Shown here piece by piece: positions 19,505 to 27,913 of a DNA stretch of 64,000 nt. The notes beneath the pieces were generated by a model, which did not search any database, was not told the DNA's origin, and was given only the letters and a program-made list of their open reading frames with translations. Location: the NCBI GenBank assembly GCA_910577195.1, contig CAJTLP010000002.1:322569-386568 (forward strand). The letters run 5' to 3'. The stretch comes from an uncultured Eubacterium sp. Its GTDB lineage: Bacteria; Bacillota; Clostridia; Oscillospirales; Acutalibacteraceae. Made by a program: the position numbers and the translations under genes. The number at the start of each line of letters is the position of its first letter. Positions within the stretch are counted from its first letter, which is position 1.

Positions 19505-21115
19505 TTATTTGTTATTATGTTTCTCAGCCGCTGCTGTTACGAAGCCTTTGAAAAGTGGGTGAGGTTTGTTAGGTCTTGATTTGAATTCAGGATGGAACTG
19601 GCCTGCAACAAACCATTTATGCTCAGGAATTTCAACCATTTCAACAATATGATTATCCGGTGAAGTACCTGCAAAAATCATGCCGCCCTTTAAAAGCTCC
19701 GCTCTGTAATCATTATTAACCTCGTATCTGTGTCTGTGACGCTCGTAAATCATTGATGCACCATAAAGCTGATAAGCCTTTGACTCTGGATTGAGTGTAC
19801 AAGGATACTGTCCAAGACGCATTGTTCCGCCCATATCGGTGACATCCTTTTGCTCAGGAAGAATATCAATCACAGGATACGGTGTATCAGGGTTAATTTC
19901 TGCTGAATTTGCATTTTTCAGTCCCAGCACATTTCTTGCAAATTCAATGATTGCAATCTGCATTCCGAGACATATTCCAAGATATGGAATATCATGTGTT
20001 CTGGCATATTCGCAGGCTCTGATTTTTCCTTCAATACCACGTGAACCGAAGCCGCCGGGTACAAGAATACCGTCCATATCACCAAGTATTTCATCAATGT
20101 TTGCATCGCCCTCAAGTGTTTCGGAATCAATCCAATTGATATCTACAGCACTTTTCGTTGCGATACCGCCGTGCTTAAGCGCCTCATTGACTGAGATGTA
20201 TGAATCGTGAAGCTCAACATATTTTCCGACCATTGCGATTTTAACAGTCTGAATAGGATTTCTGAGTGCGTCGAGCATATTCGTCCAGTCGGCAAGGTCA
20301 GGGTCTGCACATTCAAGTCCCAGCTTTCTGATTACCACGTCATCCATTTTCTGTTCGTGGAGCATCATTGGTACTGCATAAAGAATATCGCAGTTATTGT
20401 TTTCGATAACACATTCCTTATCAACATTGCAGAAGAGTGCAATTTTATTTTTTATATCGTCTGTGAGTGCGTGCTCCGTACGGCAGACAATGATATCAGG
20501 GTGAATACCCAGTGAGAGCATCTCCTTGACAGAGTGCTGTGTTGGTTTTGATTTCAATTCATCAGATGCAGCAAGATAAGGTACAAGTGTAACGTGAATG
20601 AATAGACAATTCTCTCTGCCGACATCTACTGCAAACTGACGTATTGCCTCAAGAAAAGGCTGTGATTCAATATCGCCCACAGTTCCGCCGATTTCCACAA
20701 AGCAGACATCTGCACCTGTATCGGCGTTCCTTGCGATAGAACGCTTGATTTCATTCGTAACGTGGGGGATAATCTGAATGGTTTGTCCGCCGTAAACGCC
20801 CTTGCGTTCGTCCGTAATAACCTTCCAGTAAACTCTGCCGCTGGTGAGGTTGGAGTTCTGCGAAAGGCTTTCATCAATAAATCTTTCATAATGCCCAAGA
20901 TCGAGGTCTGTTTCAGCACCGTCGTCAGTAACGAATACTTCGCCGTGCTGGACAGGATTCATGGTTCCGGGATCAACATTGAGATAAGGGTCAAGCTTTT
21001 GTGCAGTAATCTTAAGTCCGCGTGCTTTCAGAAGTCTGCCGAGTGATGCGGCAGTGATTCCCTTGCCTAATCCGGAGACAACGCCTCCTGTAATAAAAAT
21101 GTATTTTGTGTTCAT
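19505..21115 (-). CDS. pyrG: CTP synthase
   Basis: Makes CTP from UTP, ATP and glutamine in the cytoplasm. At 536 aa the length is normal. The N-terminal synthetase domain opens with ITGGVVSGLGKGITAASL (nucleotide loop) and contains KLDPYLNVDPGTMNPVQHGE and the GGTVGDIES segment. The C-terminal class I glutamine amidotransferase has GGFGSRG, the nucleophile Cys in YLGICLGMQ, and the His-Glu pair in AGQFHPEFKSRP. It lies 45 bases downstream of the DUF1846 gene on the same strand, so the two are probably one transcript. Confidence 0.97.
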   Translation of the reverse strand: MNTKYIFITGGVVSGLGKGITAASLGRLLKARGLKITAQKLDPYLNVDPGTMNPVQHGEVFVTDDGAETDLDLGHYERFIDESLSQNSNLTSGRVYWKVITDERKGVYGGQTIQIIPHVTNEIKRSIARNADTGADVCFVEIGGTVGDIESQPFLEAIRQFAVDVGRENCLFIHVTLVPYLAASDELKSKPTQHSVKEMLSLGIHPDIIVCRTEHALTDDIKNKIALFCNVDKECVIENNNCDILYAVPMMLHEQKMDDVVIRKLGLECADPDLADWTNMLDALRNPIQTVKIAMVGKYVELHDSYISVNEALKHGGIATKSAVDINWIDSETLEGDANIDEILGDMDGILVPGGFGSRGIEGKIRACEYARTHDIPYLGICLGMQIAIIEFARNVLGLKNANSAEINPDTPYPVIDILPEQKDVTDMGGTMRLGQYPCTLNPESKAYQLYGASMIYERHRHRYEVNNDYRAELLKGGMIFAGTSPDNHIVEMVEIPEHKWFVAGQFHPEFKSRPNKPHPLFKGFVTAAAEKHNNK

Positions 21116-21160
21116 TTTCAGTCCTCCTAACCGGGCATGGATTATGCCTGATAAAATAAA

Positions 21161-22639
21161 TTAATAAATTTTCTTTTTATCTGATACGGCAGAGCAGGTA
21201 AGACGGATACCGAGCTTTTTAAGCACATTTTCATCTACCTGTGAGAGAAGAACGGAGGAATGCATTTCGCAGTTTTTCAGCTTTGACAACTGGTGCAGTG
21301 CTGTTTTGGCATTGCTGTCTGTTACGGCTGAAACGGATAGTGCAATTAAAATTTCATCAGTGTGAAGTCTTGGATTCTTATTGCCGAGATGATTCAGCTT
21401 AAGCTCCTGAATCGGCTTTATAACCTCAGGGAGGATAAGGAGAATATCGTCGTCGATACCGCCGAGCTTCTTAAGTGCGTTGAGCAGCATTGCGGATGCA
21501 CAGCCAAGTAAATCTGATGTCTTACCGGTGATGATTTCACCGTCAGGAAGCTCAATTGCTGCTGCAGGCTGAGATGTTTTATCAGCCAGTTTTTCAGCTG
21601 TATCGGCACATTTTCTGTCACTGATTGAAAGCTGAGCATTATTCATTAATAACTCAAGCTTGTATATTTCCTCCTTCTTGCTGCCTGTTCTCAGATTTTC
21701 ACAGCAGGCAGTGTAGTATCTGCGGATAATTTCCTGCTTAGCGGCGTCGCATACTGCATCATCATCAATAATGCAGTTGCCTGCCATATTAACGCCCATA
21801 TCTGTTGGTGAATTGTATGGGCATTTGCCGTAAATTTTATCAAATGTGGCCTTGAGCACAGGGAAGATTTCAACATCACGGTTATAGTTTACCGTTGTTT
21901 TGCCATATGCTTCAAGGTGCCATGGGTCAATCATATTCACATCGTTGAGGTCAGCAGTTGCTGCTTCATATGCAATATTTACAGGGTGATTGAGTGCAAT
22001 ATTCCAGATTGGGAAGGTTTCAAACTTCGCATAGCCAGCCTTGATACCACGTTTGTTTTCGTGATAAAGCTGTGAAAGACAGGTTGCCATTTTGCCGCTG
22101 CCGGGACCCGGTGCGGTGATTACGACAAGCTCACGTTCGGTTTCGATATAATCATTCTTGCCGTAGCCGTCGTCACTGACAATTTTTGAAATATTGGCAG
22201 GATAGCCGTCGATGATGTAGTGGTGATAGAATTTAATGCCGGCAGCCTTAAGCTTGTCCTCAAAGGCATTGACCTTTGGTGTGGATACATATTTTGTAAG
22301 CACAACACTGCCGACCATAAGACCTTTACTTGTGAAAGCGTCGATAAGTCTGAATACGTCGATATCATATGTAATGCCGAGATCACCGCGAACCTTGTTC
22401 TTTTCAATATCGTCGGCACTGATTACGACAACGATTTCCGCCTGATTCTTTAACTGAAGCAGCATCTGGAGCTTGCTGTCTGGCTGAAAGCCCGGCAGAA
22501 CTCGTGAAGCGTGGTAGTCGTCAAACAGCTTGCCGCCGAATTCAAGGTAGAGCTTACCGCCGAATTCACTTATCCTTTCCTTGATTCTGCTTGACTGCAT
22601 CTGCAGATATTTGTCATTATCAAATCCTGTTTTAAACAT
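21161..22639 (-). CDS. DUF1846 (UPF0371) family protein
   Basis: A 492-aa cytoplasmic protein. The opening FDNDKYLQMQSSRIKERI and the EFGGKLFDDYHASRVLPGF segment are hallmarks of this conserved but poorly characterised family. The ITAPGPGSGKMATCLSQLYH stretch resembles a nucleotide-binding loop. Length agrees with the family (about 490-500 aa). Initiation is at ATG 22639 behind GAGAGGG. It is the first gene of a likely operon with pyrG. No enzymatic role is assigned here. Confidence 0.9.
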   Translation of the reverse strand: MFKTGFDNDKYLQMQSSRIKERISEFGGKLYLEFGGKLFDDYHASRVLPGFQPDSKLQMLLQLKNQAEIVVVISADDIEKNKVRGDLGITYDIDVFRLIDAFTSKGLMVGSVVLTKYVSTPKVNAFEDKLKAAGIKFYHHYIIDGYPANISKIVSDDGYGKNDYIETERELVVITAPGPGSGKMATCLSQLYHENKRGIKAGYAKFETFPIWNIALNHPVNIAYEAATADLNDVNMIDPWHLEAYGKTTVNYNRDVEIFPVLKATFDKIYGKCPYNSPTDMGVNMAGNCIIDDDAVCDAAKQEIIRRYYTACCENLRTGSKKEEIYKLELLMNNAQLSISDRKCADTAEKLADKTSQPAAAIELPDGEIITGKTSDLLGCASAMLLNALKKLGGIDDDILLILPEVIKPIQELKLNHLGNKNPRLHTDEILIALSVSAVTDSNAKTALHQLSKLKNCEMHSSVLLSQVDENVLKKLGIRLTCSAVSDKKKIY

Positions 22640-22723
22640 ATTTCCCTCTCAATTTGTATATATTTATTGTATATATTTACGCAGTAGAGGATGCATAAAA
22701 CAGTCCCCTTTGACTGCATTAAA

Positions 22724-22774
22724 AATCAAAAAAAGTACAAAACGGCTGTACGAAATGTACAACCGTCTGTACTT
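22724..22774 (-). terminator. Terminator of the anti-sigma/sigma operon
   Basis: On the minus strand an imperfect inverted repeat (GTACAGACGG... with ...CCGTTTTGTAC) is followed by TTTTTTTGATTTTT. It lies about 50 bases after the stop at 22826. Confidence 0.75.
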
Positions 22775-22825
22775 ACATATTATACAGTAAAACATTTGTT
22801 AAATCAATAGGCTGAAAAAATTTTT

Positions 22826-24145
22826 TTACTGCTCATATATAATTTTGCCGTTCATTGTCACTGAACTGATTTCGTTGATGTCAATGTAAGAGCCTAATAC
22901 AGTGCTGAGTGACCATTCTGTATTGCTGTAATTTTCGGATTCATTGTTGGTAAAGGTGGATATGTTAAATACGGAATTGTCCTTCATTTTAACTGAAACT
23001 GTGCAATCCTCAGGATTTCCCTGATATTTTTCAATATACAGTCCTATATTGCTGATTTCAACCTTTTCGGCAATATTCTCAAGATTGTCTGTCAATTCAA
23101 GTCTGTCGGATTTTGCCAGACGGAAATCCACTTTCCATTCATCTTCAATGAACTCTCCGTCCTCTGTAAGGTTGGCCCAAAGCTCGTATTTCTCTAAGTC
23201 CTCAGGGGAGATGTCAAAGGCATATTCAATATGCTTGACAAAATAATTATTTCCGCTTGCTTTTTTGTCTTCTTCGGTATGAATGTACTGCATTTCATAG
23301 GAGACTGTATTTTCTTCACTGAAGCTTTTACCCTTTTCAGACAGTGCAAACCAGCCGTGATTGTCAAAGCTTTTTTTCCATTTTGTCTGGATATGCAGTC
23401 TGCCGTCAATAAAGCCGATGTTACTCACTGATACAAAATCCGTTATGGCAATATCCATTGTGTCAGGGAGCAGAATTGTGTCAAAAACATTGTTGGAGTA
23501 GCTTTCATAGTCGGACATCGGAGCCGTCTGTGGATTTGTTTTCACAATGGATAAATCAAAGTCTGTGTTGAAGTAATTATATATTTTTTTATTGCTCATC
23601 AGGGTGTTGATTTTAAAACTGTTCATTTTGCCTGACATTTTTTTTGAGCCGTTTGCGGTCATACAATAAAGTGCTTTACCTGTTTTTTCATCATAAGATT
23701 CAAAGGAAACATTATACACTGTAGGTCCGTCAACACCATAGGAATCGCATAAATCAAGTCTTTCGTTCACTCTGCCCTTTCCCTCAGTATCCTCCAATGT
23801 GAAGTAAGCAATTATATTTCTGTCATCGTTAATTGCCTCCAGCACAGTGAGCCTGATGCCCTGCTTTTCACAGGTTTTATTGATGGGGTAAAGGAATTGT
23901 GCAAGCTGCGGATTGACGGAGTAAACAATGTTATTCGCAGTGGGATTTACTGAGGCGAAGGCTGTAGTTACAGTTGAGAAAATCAGAATAATTGCGGCAA
24001 GCAGGCATACAGCTCTTTTTGCAGAAAAATGGTGATTTTTGCTCGGCTTGTTTACAGTGCTGTTCAGTATATTTTCTTTTAATTCACTGCTTATGATGAT
24101 ATCGGACAGGGTATCATCCATATGTGATTTCATTTTATTCATCAA
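22826..24145 (-). CDS. DUF4179-type membrane anti-sigma factor
   Basis: 439 aa. A cytoplasmic N-terminal segment (about 1-43) is followed by one transmembrane helix (AVCLLAAIILIFSTVTTAFA, about 44-65) and a large extracytoplasmic domain beginning NPTANNIVYSVNPQLAQFLY. This layout and the LAQFLYPIN region fit DUF4179 proteins encoded beside ECF sigma factors. The gene overlaps the sigma gene by 11 bases, typical of a sigma/anti-sigma pair. It would hold the sigma factor at the membrane until an envelope signal is sensed; the signal is not evident from sequence. Confidence 0.82.
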   Translation of the reverse strand: MMNKMKSHMDDTLSDIIISSELKENILNSTVNKPSKNHHFSAKRAVCLLAAIILIFSTVTTAFASVNPTANNIVYSVNPQLAQFLYPINKTCEKQGIRLTVLEAINDDRNIIAYFTLEDTEGKGRVNERLDLCDSYGVDGPTVYNVSFESYDEKTGKALYCMTANGSKKMSGKMNSFKINTLMSNKKIYNYFNTDFDLSIVKTNPQTAPMSDYESYSNNVFDTILLPDTMDIAITDFVSVSNIGFIDGRLHIQTKWKKSFDNHGWFALSEKGKSFSEENTVSYEMQYIHTEEDKKASGNNYFVKHIEYAFDISPEDLEKYELWANLTEDGEFIEDEWKVDFRLAKSDRLELTDNLENIAEKVEISNIGLYIEKYQGNPEDCTVSVKMKDNSVFNISTFTNNESENYSNTEWSLSTVLGSYIDINEISSVTMNGKIIYEQ

Positions 24146-24641
24146 AGTACCATCCTTTCAGAGATTTTTTTAGTTGTTCACGTGCTCTTGTAAGCCGTAC
24201 AGTGACTGCAGATTCAGTGATATTTAAGATGTTTGCAATATCCTTTGCCTTCATTTCCTGATAGTAAAACAGCAGGATAACCTCCTTGTATTTCGGCTTC
24301 AGGCTACAAACCGCATTTATAACCGTATCATCAAAGACCTTATCATAATACGGTGTGTTCTTATCCATTTCCGTGAGTGCAAAAAGCTTTTTATATTCCT
24401 TTTTCCTGCGCTGTGATTTACATTCATTCACAGCGATTGAGGTAAGCCATGTTTTTATATTGGCTTCACCGCGAAATTTATCTATGTTTCTGTAGGCCTT
24501 TATAAATGTTTCCTGCACGGCATCTTCAGCAGAATGATAATCGTGCAGATACAGGAAGCACAGACGCAGAAGATTGTCACCATAGTGATTTACAAGAGTG
24601 TTTATGTCAAATTCGTTTTTCGGTACCGAACTGTTTAACAT
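24135..24641 (-). CDS. ECF-type RNA polymerase sigma factor
   Basis: 168 aa from the ATG at 24641, which lies behind a perfect GAAAGGAGGT. A further upstream in-frame ATG at 24659 overlaps that ribosome binding site and is rejected. Sigma region 2 is seen in LLRLCFLYLHDYHSAEDAVQ and ETFIKAYRNIDKF. Sigma region 4 is KYKEVILLFYYQEMKAKDIA followed by LNITESAVTVRLTRAREQL (helix-turn-helix). There is no long N-terminal region 1, as expected for ECF factors. It forms an operon with the anti-sigma gene that overlaps its 3' end. Confidence 0.94.
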   Translation of the reverse strand: MLNSSVPKNEFDINTLVNHYGDNLLRLCFLYLHDYHSAEDAVQETFIKAYRNIDKFRGEANIKTWLTSIAVNECKSQRRKKEYKKLFALTEMDKNTPYYDKVFDDTVINAVCSLKPKYKEVILLFYYQEMKAKDIANILNITESAVTVRLTRAREQLKKSLKGWYFDE

Positions 24642-24785
24642 AGATTTACCTCCTTTCAACTATTAGACGCAGTTCATCTTCAAAACCCTACAATTTTTTA
24701 TAATTATACGATGCTTTAAAAATGAATACAATAATTGCGTTGGAATTATAATTATGGTATTATAATTTTATCCGGAGGTGAAACT

Positions 24786-25448
24786 ATGAGCAAAAGAATT
24801 TTTATACTTGAGGATGATATCTTTCTTCGTGACGGACTGTGTGATATGCTGCAAAAGGAAGGCTATATAACTGTAAGTGCCTGCACCTGCAAGGAGGCGC
24901 AGGAAATCATTGACAGTACCGGCTTTAATCTGATTATTTTTGATGTAATGCTGCCGGACGGCAACGGCTTTGATTTGTGCAGTAAGCTGAGGGAGTCAGG
25001 CTGCGGCACGCCGATACTTTTTCTTACAGCCTGTGACGATGAAATCCAGATTGTAAGGGGTCTTGACTGCGGTGCAGATGATTATGTCACCAAACCGTTT
25101 AAGCTGCTTGAACTGTTGTCACGTGTGCGTGCATTGATGCGGAGGAATTCAGGTTCAACCTTTAAAAGCCGTGATATAACAATTGATATGGAAAATATGA
25201 CTGTGAAGAAAAACGGTGAAAATATTTTTGTCACTCCCACTGAATTTCAGATTTTATCCATTCTTATACGCAATAACGGTGTGATTGTTACAAGAGGTAC
25301 ACTCCTGCAAAATATATGGGATGATAATGACAGCTTTATTGATGACAACACGCTTTCTGTTCACGTAAGCCGTCTGCGTGAAAAAATAGGTGCAAAGCAT
25401 ATTGTCACCATTCGCGGTATCGGCTACAGGTGGGAGGAGCAGCAATGA
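24786..25448 (+). CDS. OmpR/PhoB-family response regulator
   Basis: 220 aa from the ATG at 24786, which follows CCGGAGGTG. The receiver domain shows the acidic pair in FILEDD, the phospho-acceptor Asp53 in IIFDVMLPDG, and Lys103 in DDYVTKPF. The winged-helix output domain (about 125-218) contains VTPTEFQILSILIRNNGVIV and DNTLSVHVSRLREKIG, ending RGIGYRW. It overlaps the histidine kinase start (ATGA), so the two are translationally coupled. It is divergent from the ECF sigma gene. No adjacent transporter reveals the regulon. Confidence 0.95.
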   Translation: MSKRIFILEDDIFLRDGLCDMLQKEGYITVSACTCKEAQEIIDSTGFNLIIFDVMLPDGNGFDLCSKLRESGCGTPILFLTACDDEIQIVRGLDCGADDYVTKPFKLLELLSRVRALMRRNSGSTFKSRDITIDMENMTVKKNGENIFVTPTEFQILSILIRNNGVIVTRGTLLQNIWDDNDSFIDDNTLSVHVSRLREKIGAKHIVTIRGIGYRWEEQQ

Positions 25449-26350
25449 TCACTCTTGAAATTGTGCTGCTTGCTGTGGCTGCGGTTTCCGTGATCATATG
25501 TACAGGATTAATCATTTCTCATATCAGGCAGAAGAAAAAAATATCCGCCCTCACAAGCAGTATCAACGATTTTATTGAAAAGGGGATACTGACTCAATTC
25601 AGTGTGTCGGATAATCACTTTGCCAATCTTCAAAACAGTGTGGCAGACCTTGAAAATATAATCCGACTTGAAAAAAGCAATACCTTAATTGAAACAAAGA
25701 AAAATACGGAGTTTATTTCCGATATATCACACCAGCTGAAAACACCGCTGGCAGGCTTAAGGCTTTACTGTGAAATGGATTATTCTGATAATCCGACGGA
25801 GTATACTAAAAAAGAGCTGCAGCTGATTGAAAGAATGGAAAATCTGATTCAAAGGTTGCTGCGGCTTGAAAAAATCAAATCCGATTCCTATGTTATGGAT
25901 TTTAAGGTTTGGGAAGTCCGTGATATTGTGCGTGAAATGATGTCAGAATTTTATCATCTTTTTCCTGATAAAAAATACAGTATTGTCGGAAGCAGTGAGC
26001 TGAGATGTGATAAAAGCTGGCTTTCTGAGGCGATAGGAAATGTGGTTAAAAATGCCAGCGAGCATACACCTGCAGAAGGAATCGTTACTGTGAAAATTGA
26101 AAATAGCCACCATTCAACGATTATTGAAATAAATGATAACGGAGGAGGAATGGATGAAAAGGATATTCCTAATCTTTTTACACGATTTTTCAGCACCGGC
26201 AATCCTGCTCCGGGCAGTGCAGGCATAGGGCTTGCCATAACAAAGGCAATTGTAGAAAAGCATCACGGTATTATAAATGCTGAAAATAAGAACGACGGAT
26301 TGTCTGTGATTATGTGCTTTCCTCATATTGACGGATATATTACTATATAA
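25445..26350 (+). CDS. Sensor histidine kinase, partner of the adjacent response regulator
   Basis: 301 aa from ATG 25445, behind GGGAGGAGC and overlapping the regulator stop by four bases. There is a single N-terminal transmembrane helix (about 5-25) and essentially no extracytoplasmic sensor loop. The H box is FISDISHQLKTPLAGLRLY with His96. N box: EAIGNVVKNASEHTP. G boxes: NDNGGGM and GSAGIGLAIT. The short N-terminus resembles intramembrane-sensing kinases, which usually sense through a partner membrane protein; no such partner is adjacent. Confidence 0.93.
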   Translation: MITLEIVLLAVAAVSVIICTGLIISHIRQKKKISALTSSINDFIEKGILTQFSVSDNHFANLQNSVADLENIIRLEKSNTLIETKKNTEFISDISHQLKTPLAGLRLYCEMDYSDNPTEYTKKELQLIERMENLIQRLLRLEKIKSDSYVMDFKVWEVRDIVREMMSEFYHLFPDKKYSIVGSSELRCDKSWLSEAIGNVVKNASEHTPAEGIVTVKIENSHHSTIIEINDNGGGMDEKDIPNLFTRFFSTGNPAPGSAGIGLAITKAIVEKHHGIINAENKNDGLSVIMCFPHIDGYITI

Positions 26351-26396
26351 AAAATCACACTGCAAAACTATTTCAGTCAGGCAGTGTGATTTTTTA
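26351..26396 (+). terminator. Bidirectional terminator between the kinase gene and the 85-aa gene
   Basis: AAAAATCACACTGC pairs with GCAGTGTGATTTTTT across a 17-base loop, with T-runs on both strands. Confidence 0.85.
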
Positions 26397-26651
26397 TAAT
26401 TTGTTTTCTTCCTGATATTCCTTTGAAAATTCCGTATTCAGCTGGTCAGGAATCGGAACACCCATTTCCGTTGTGTTATCAGGCTGCACAGTCGGATTAT
26501 ATGCCCAGCTGCTGTAACGGTTGGTAAGCTCAGGGTCAAGCTCATATTTTTCCTTATAATTTTTCTTATGCTTATGCGTTTTAGCAGGAACATTATAATT
26601 GTTAAGACTGTTTATGGTCTGCTGCGGTTCTTCCTTTTTATCCCTGTGCAT
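26394..26651 (-). CDS. Hypothetical protein, 85 aa, hydrophilic
   Basis: Not recognised. The likely ATG is at 26651, inside the 3' end of the 53-aa gene (14-base overlap). A start eight codons upstream (a non-ATG codon) is less likely. The sequence is highly charged and Asn/Pro/Lys-rich (KKEEPQQTINSLNN, KTHKHKKNYKEKYELDPEL). It has a Trp-Ala-Tyr-Asn-Pro motif mid-protein and an acidic end, and no transmembrane helix or signal peptide, so it is probably a small cytoplasmic or partly disordered protein. A terminator overlaps its stop. Confidence 0.6.
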   Translation of the reverse strand: MHRDKKEEPQQTINSLNNYNVPAKTHKHKKNYKEKYELDPELTNRYSSWAYNPTVQPDNTTEMGVPIPDQLNTEFSKEYQEENKL

Positions 26652-26799
26652 TGTTTCCTGTTGTACCCTCCACAATTGCTTTTAAATCCTCAAGTGAATT
26701 GATTTTTGCACCGCTTTGAATAATGGACTCCTGCGTCATTTTTGGCAGTGCGTCAAAATATTGCTGCATCTGCGGTGTAAGATTAAACATATCCGGCAT
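26638..26799 (-). CDS. Hypothetical protein, 53 aa, overlapping the 85-aa gene
   Basis: ATG at 26799, stop at 26638. The ribosome binding site AAAGGAG is excellent but lies in the 3' arm of a terminator-like hairpin (26808-26838). The peptide begins MPDMFNLTPQMQQYFDALPK, followed by a motif with SLEDLKAIVEG. It looks helical and soluble. Function is unknown. It is co-oriented with hemW upstream, and the hairpin separates the two. Confidence 0.65.
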   Translation of the reverse strand: MPDMFNLTPQMQQYFDALPKMTQESIIQSGAKINSLEDLKAIVEGTTGNNAQG

Positions 26800-26802
26800 A
26801 GT

Positions 26803-26846
26803 AAAAACTCCTTTCAGATTTATTTTATCCGAAAGGAGCTTTTTTA
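26803..26846 (-). terminator. Terminator hairpin that also covers a ribosome binding site
   Basis: On the minus strand CTCCTTTCGGAT pairs with ATCTGAAAGGAG (plus arms 26827-26838 and 26808-26819), then TTTTT, then ACTATG. It ends the typA-hemW transcript, and its 3' arm is the AAAGGAG of the 53-aa gene. A T-run on the plus strand also makes it bidirectional. Confidence 0.8.
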
Positions 26847-26854
26847 TTAATATT

Positions 26855-27883
26855 TTAAATCAGTTCACTTATTACAGTATTTGATACCAACATTCCTTCC
26901 TGCGTCAGGAATATGTTGTCATTATTTTCACCTAATAATCCCATTTTTATAAAATTACGGTAATCTTTTTTAATCAGTGATTTGTCTATTCCTTTGCTGA
27001 GCCTTAGGCCAAGCATAATTTTTTCTTCCTCAGTACCGCCGATTCCGTCGTAAATGATATTGAAATCCTTATCGTAATAGAATCGTTTTCCGCCCCATAG
27101 GGAATGTGCACTTGCTCCGATTCCGAGATATTCATCAAGCTCCCAGTATTTCAGATTGTGCCTGCTTTCATATCCCGGTTTAGCAAAGTTGCTTATTTCA
27201 TATTGCTCAAAGCCGAGATTTTTTAATGCTTTAATTGTTTTCAGATACATATTGCAAACCGTGTCCTCGTCCGGAAGAGCAAGTCTGTCCTGTATTTCAA
27301 AAAATTTTGTATTTTCCTCAATTTTCAGCATATAGGCACTGATGTGCGTAACATTCATTTTTTCAATGAATGCAAAGGTTTCATCAAGACTGTCAAGGGT
27401 CTGCTTAGGTGTGCCGAGCATAACGTCAAGACTGATGTTTGTGATGCCTGCTTTTCGTGCATCGCTGACTGCCTTAGCAACCTCAGCTTGTCCTGCCACT
27501 CTGCCCAGTGCAAAGCGTTCCTCGTTTCTCGCACTCTGCATACCTATGCTGATTCGGTTTACACCAAATTCGGCATATTTTTCAAAATCCTTTTCAAGAT
27601 TTTTTGATGGATTGCATTCAACCGTTATTTCACAGTCTTTGCTGACATCGAATTGGGCCTTTGATGCATGGATGATTTTTTCGATAAGTTCAGACTCGAG
27701 AATAGAAGGCGTTCCTCCGCCAAAATAGATTGTGTCAAAACTGCCGCTGTATTTTTTTATTTCATCGCAAAGCCTGCCAGTATATTTTTCAGCAAGCTCC
27801 TTTTCATATTTCACACTGTAAAAATCACAGTAAGGACATTTGGAACGGCAAAAAGGAATGTGAAAATACAAGCCGTTACTCAT
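26855..27883 (-). CDS. hemW: Radical SAM heme chaperone HemW
   Basis: 342 aa. It opens GLYFHIPFCRSKCPYCDFYS, with the CxxxCxxC cluster of the HemW/HemN family. Next come IYFGGGTPS and the GVNRISIGMQS segment, and a later GIGASAHSLWGG, characteristic of HemW. At about 340-380 aa HemW is shorter than true coproporphyrinogen dehydrogenase HemN (about 450 aa), and this length fits HemW. It inserts or carries heme in an SAM-dependent manner. The gene lies 30 bases downstream of typA and is probably co-transcribed with it. Confidence 0.92.
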   Translation of the reverse strand: MSNGLYFHIPFCRSKCPYCDFYSVKYEKELAEKYTGRLCDEIKKYSGSFDTIYFGGGTPSILESELIEKIIHASKAQFDVSKDCEITVECNPSKNLEKDFEKYAEFGVNRISIGMQSARNEERFALGRVAGQAEVAKAVSDARKAGITNISLDVMLGTPKQTLDSLDETFAFIEKMNVTHISAYMLKIEENTKFFEIQDRLALPDEDTVCNMYLKTIKALKNLGFEQYEISNFAKPGYESRHNLKYWELDEYLGIGASAHSLWGGKRFYYDKDFNIIYDGIGGTEEEKIMLGLRLSKGIDKSLIKKDYRNFIKMGLLGENNDNIFLTQEGMLVSNTVISELI

Positions 27884-27913
27884 ATAAAATCACACTCCTT
27901 TTGTAATGTAAAA

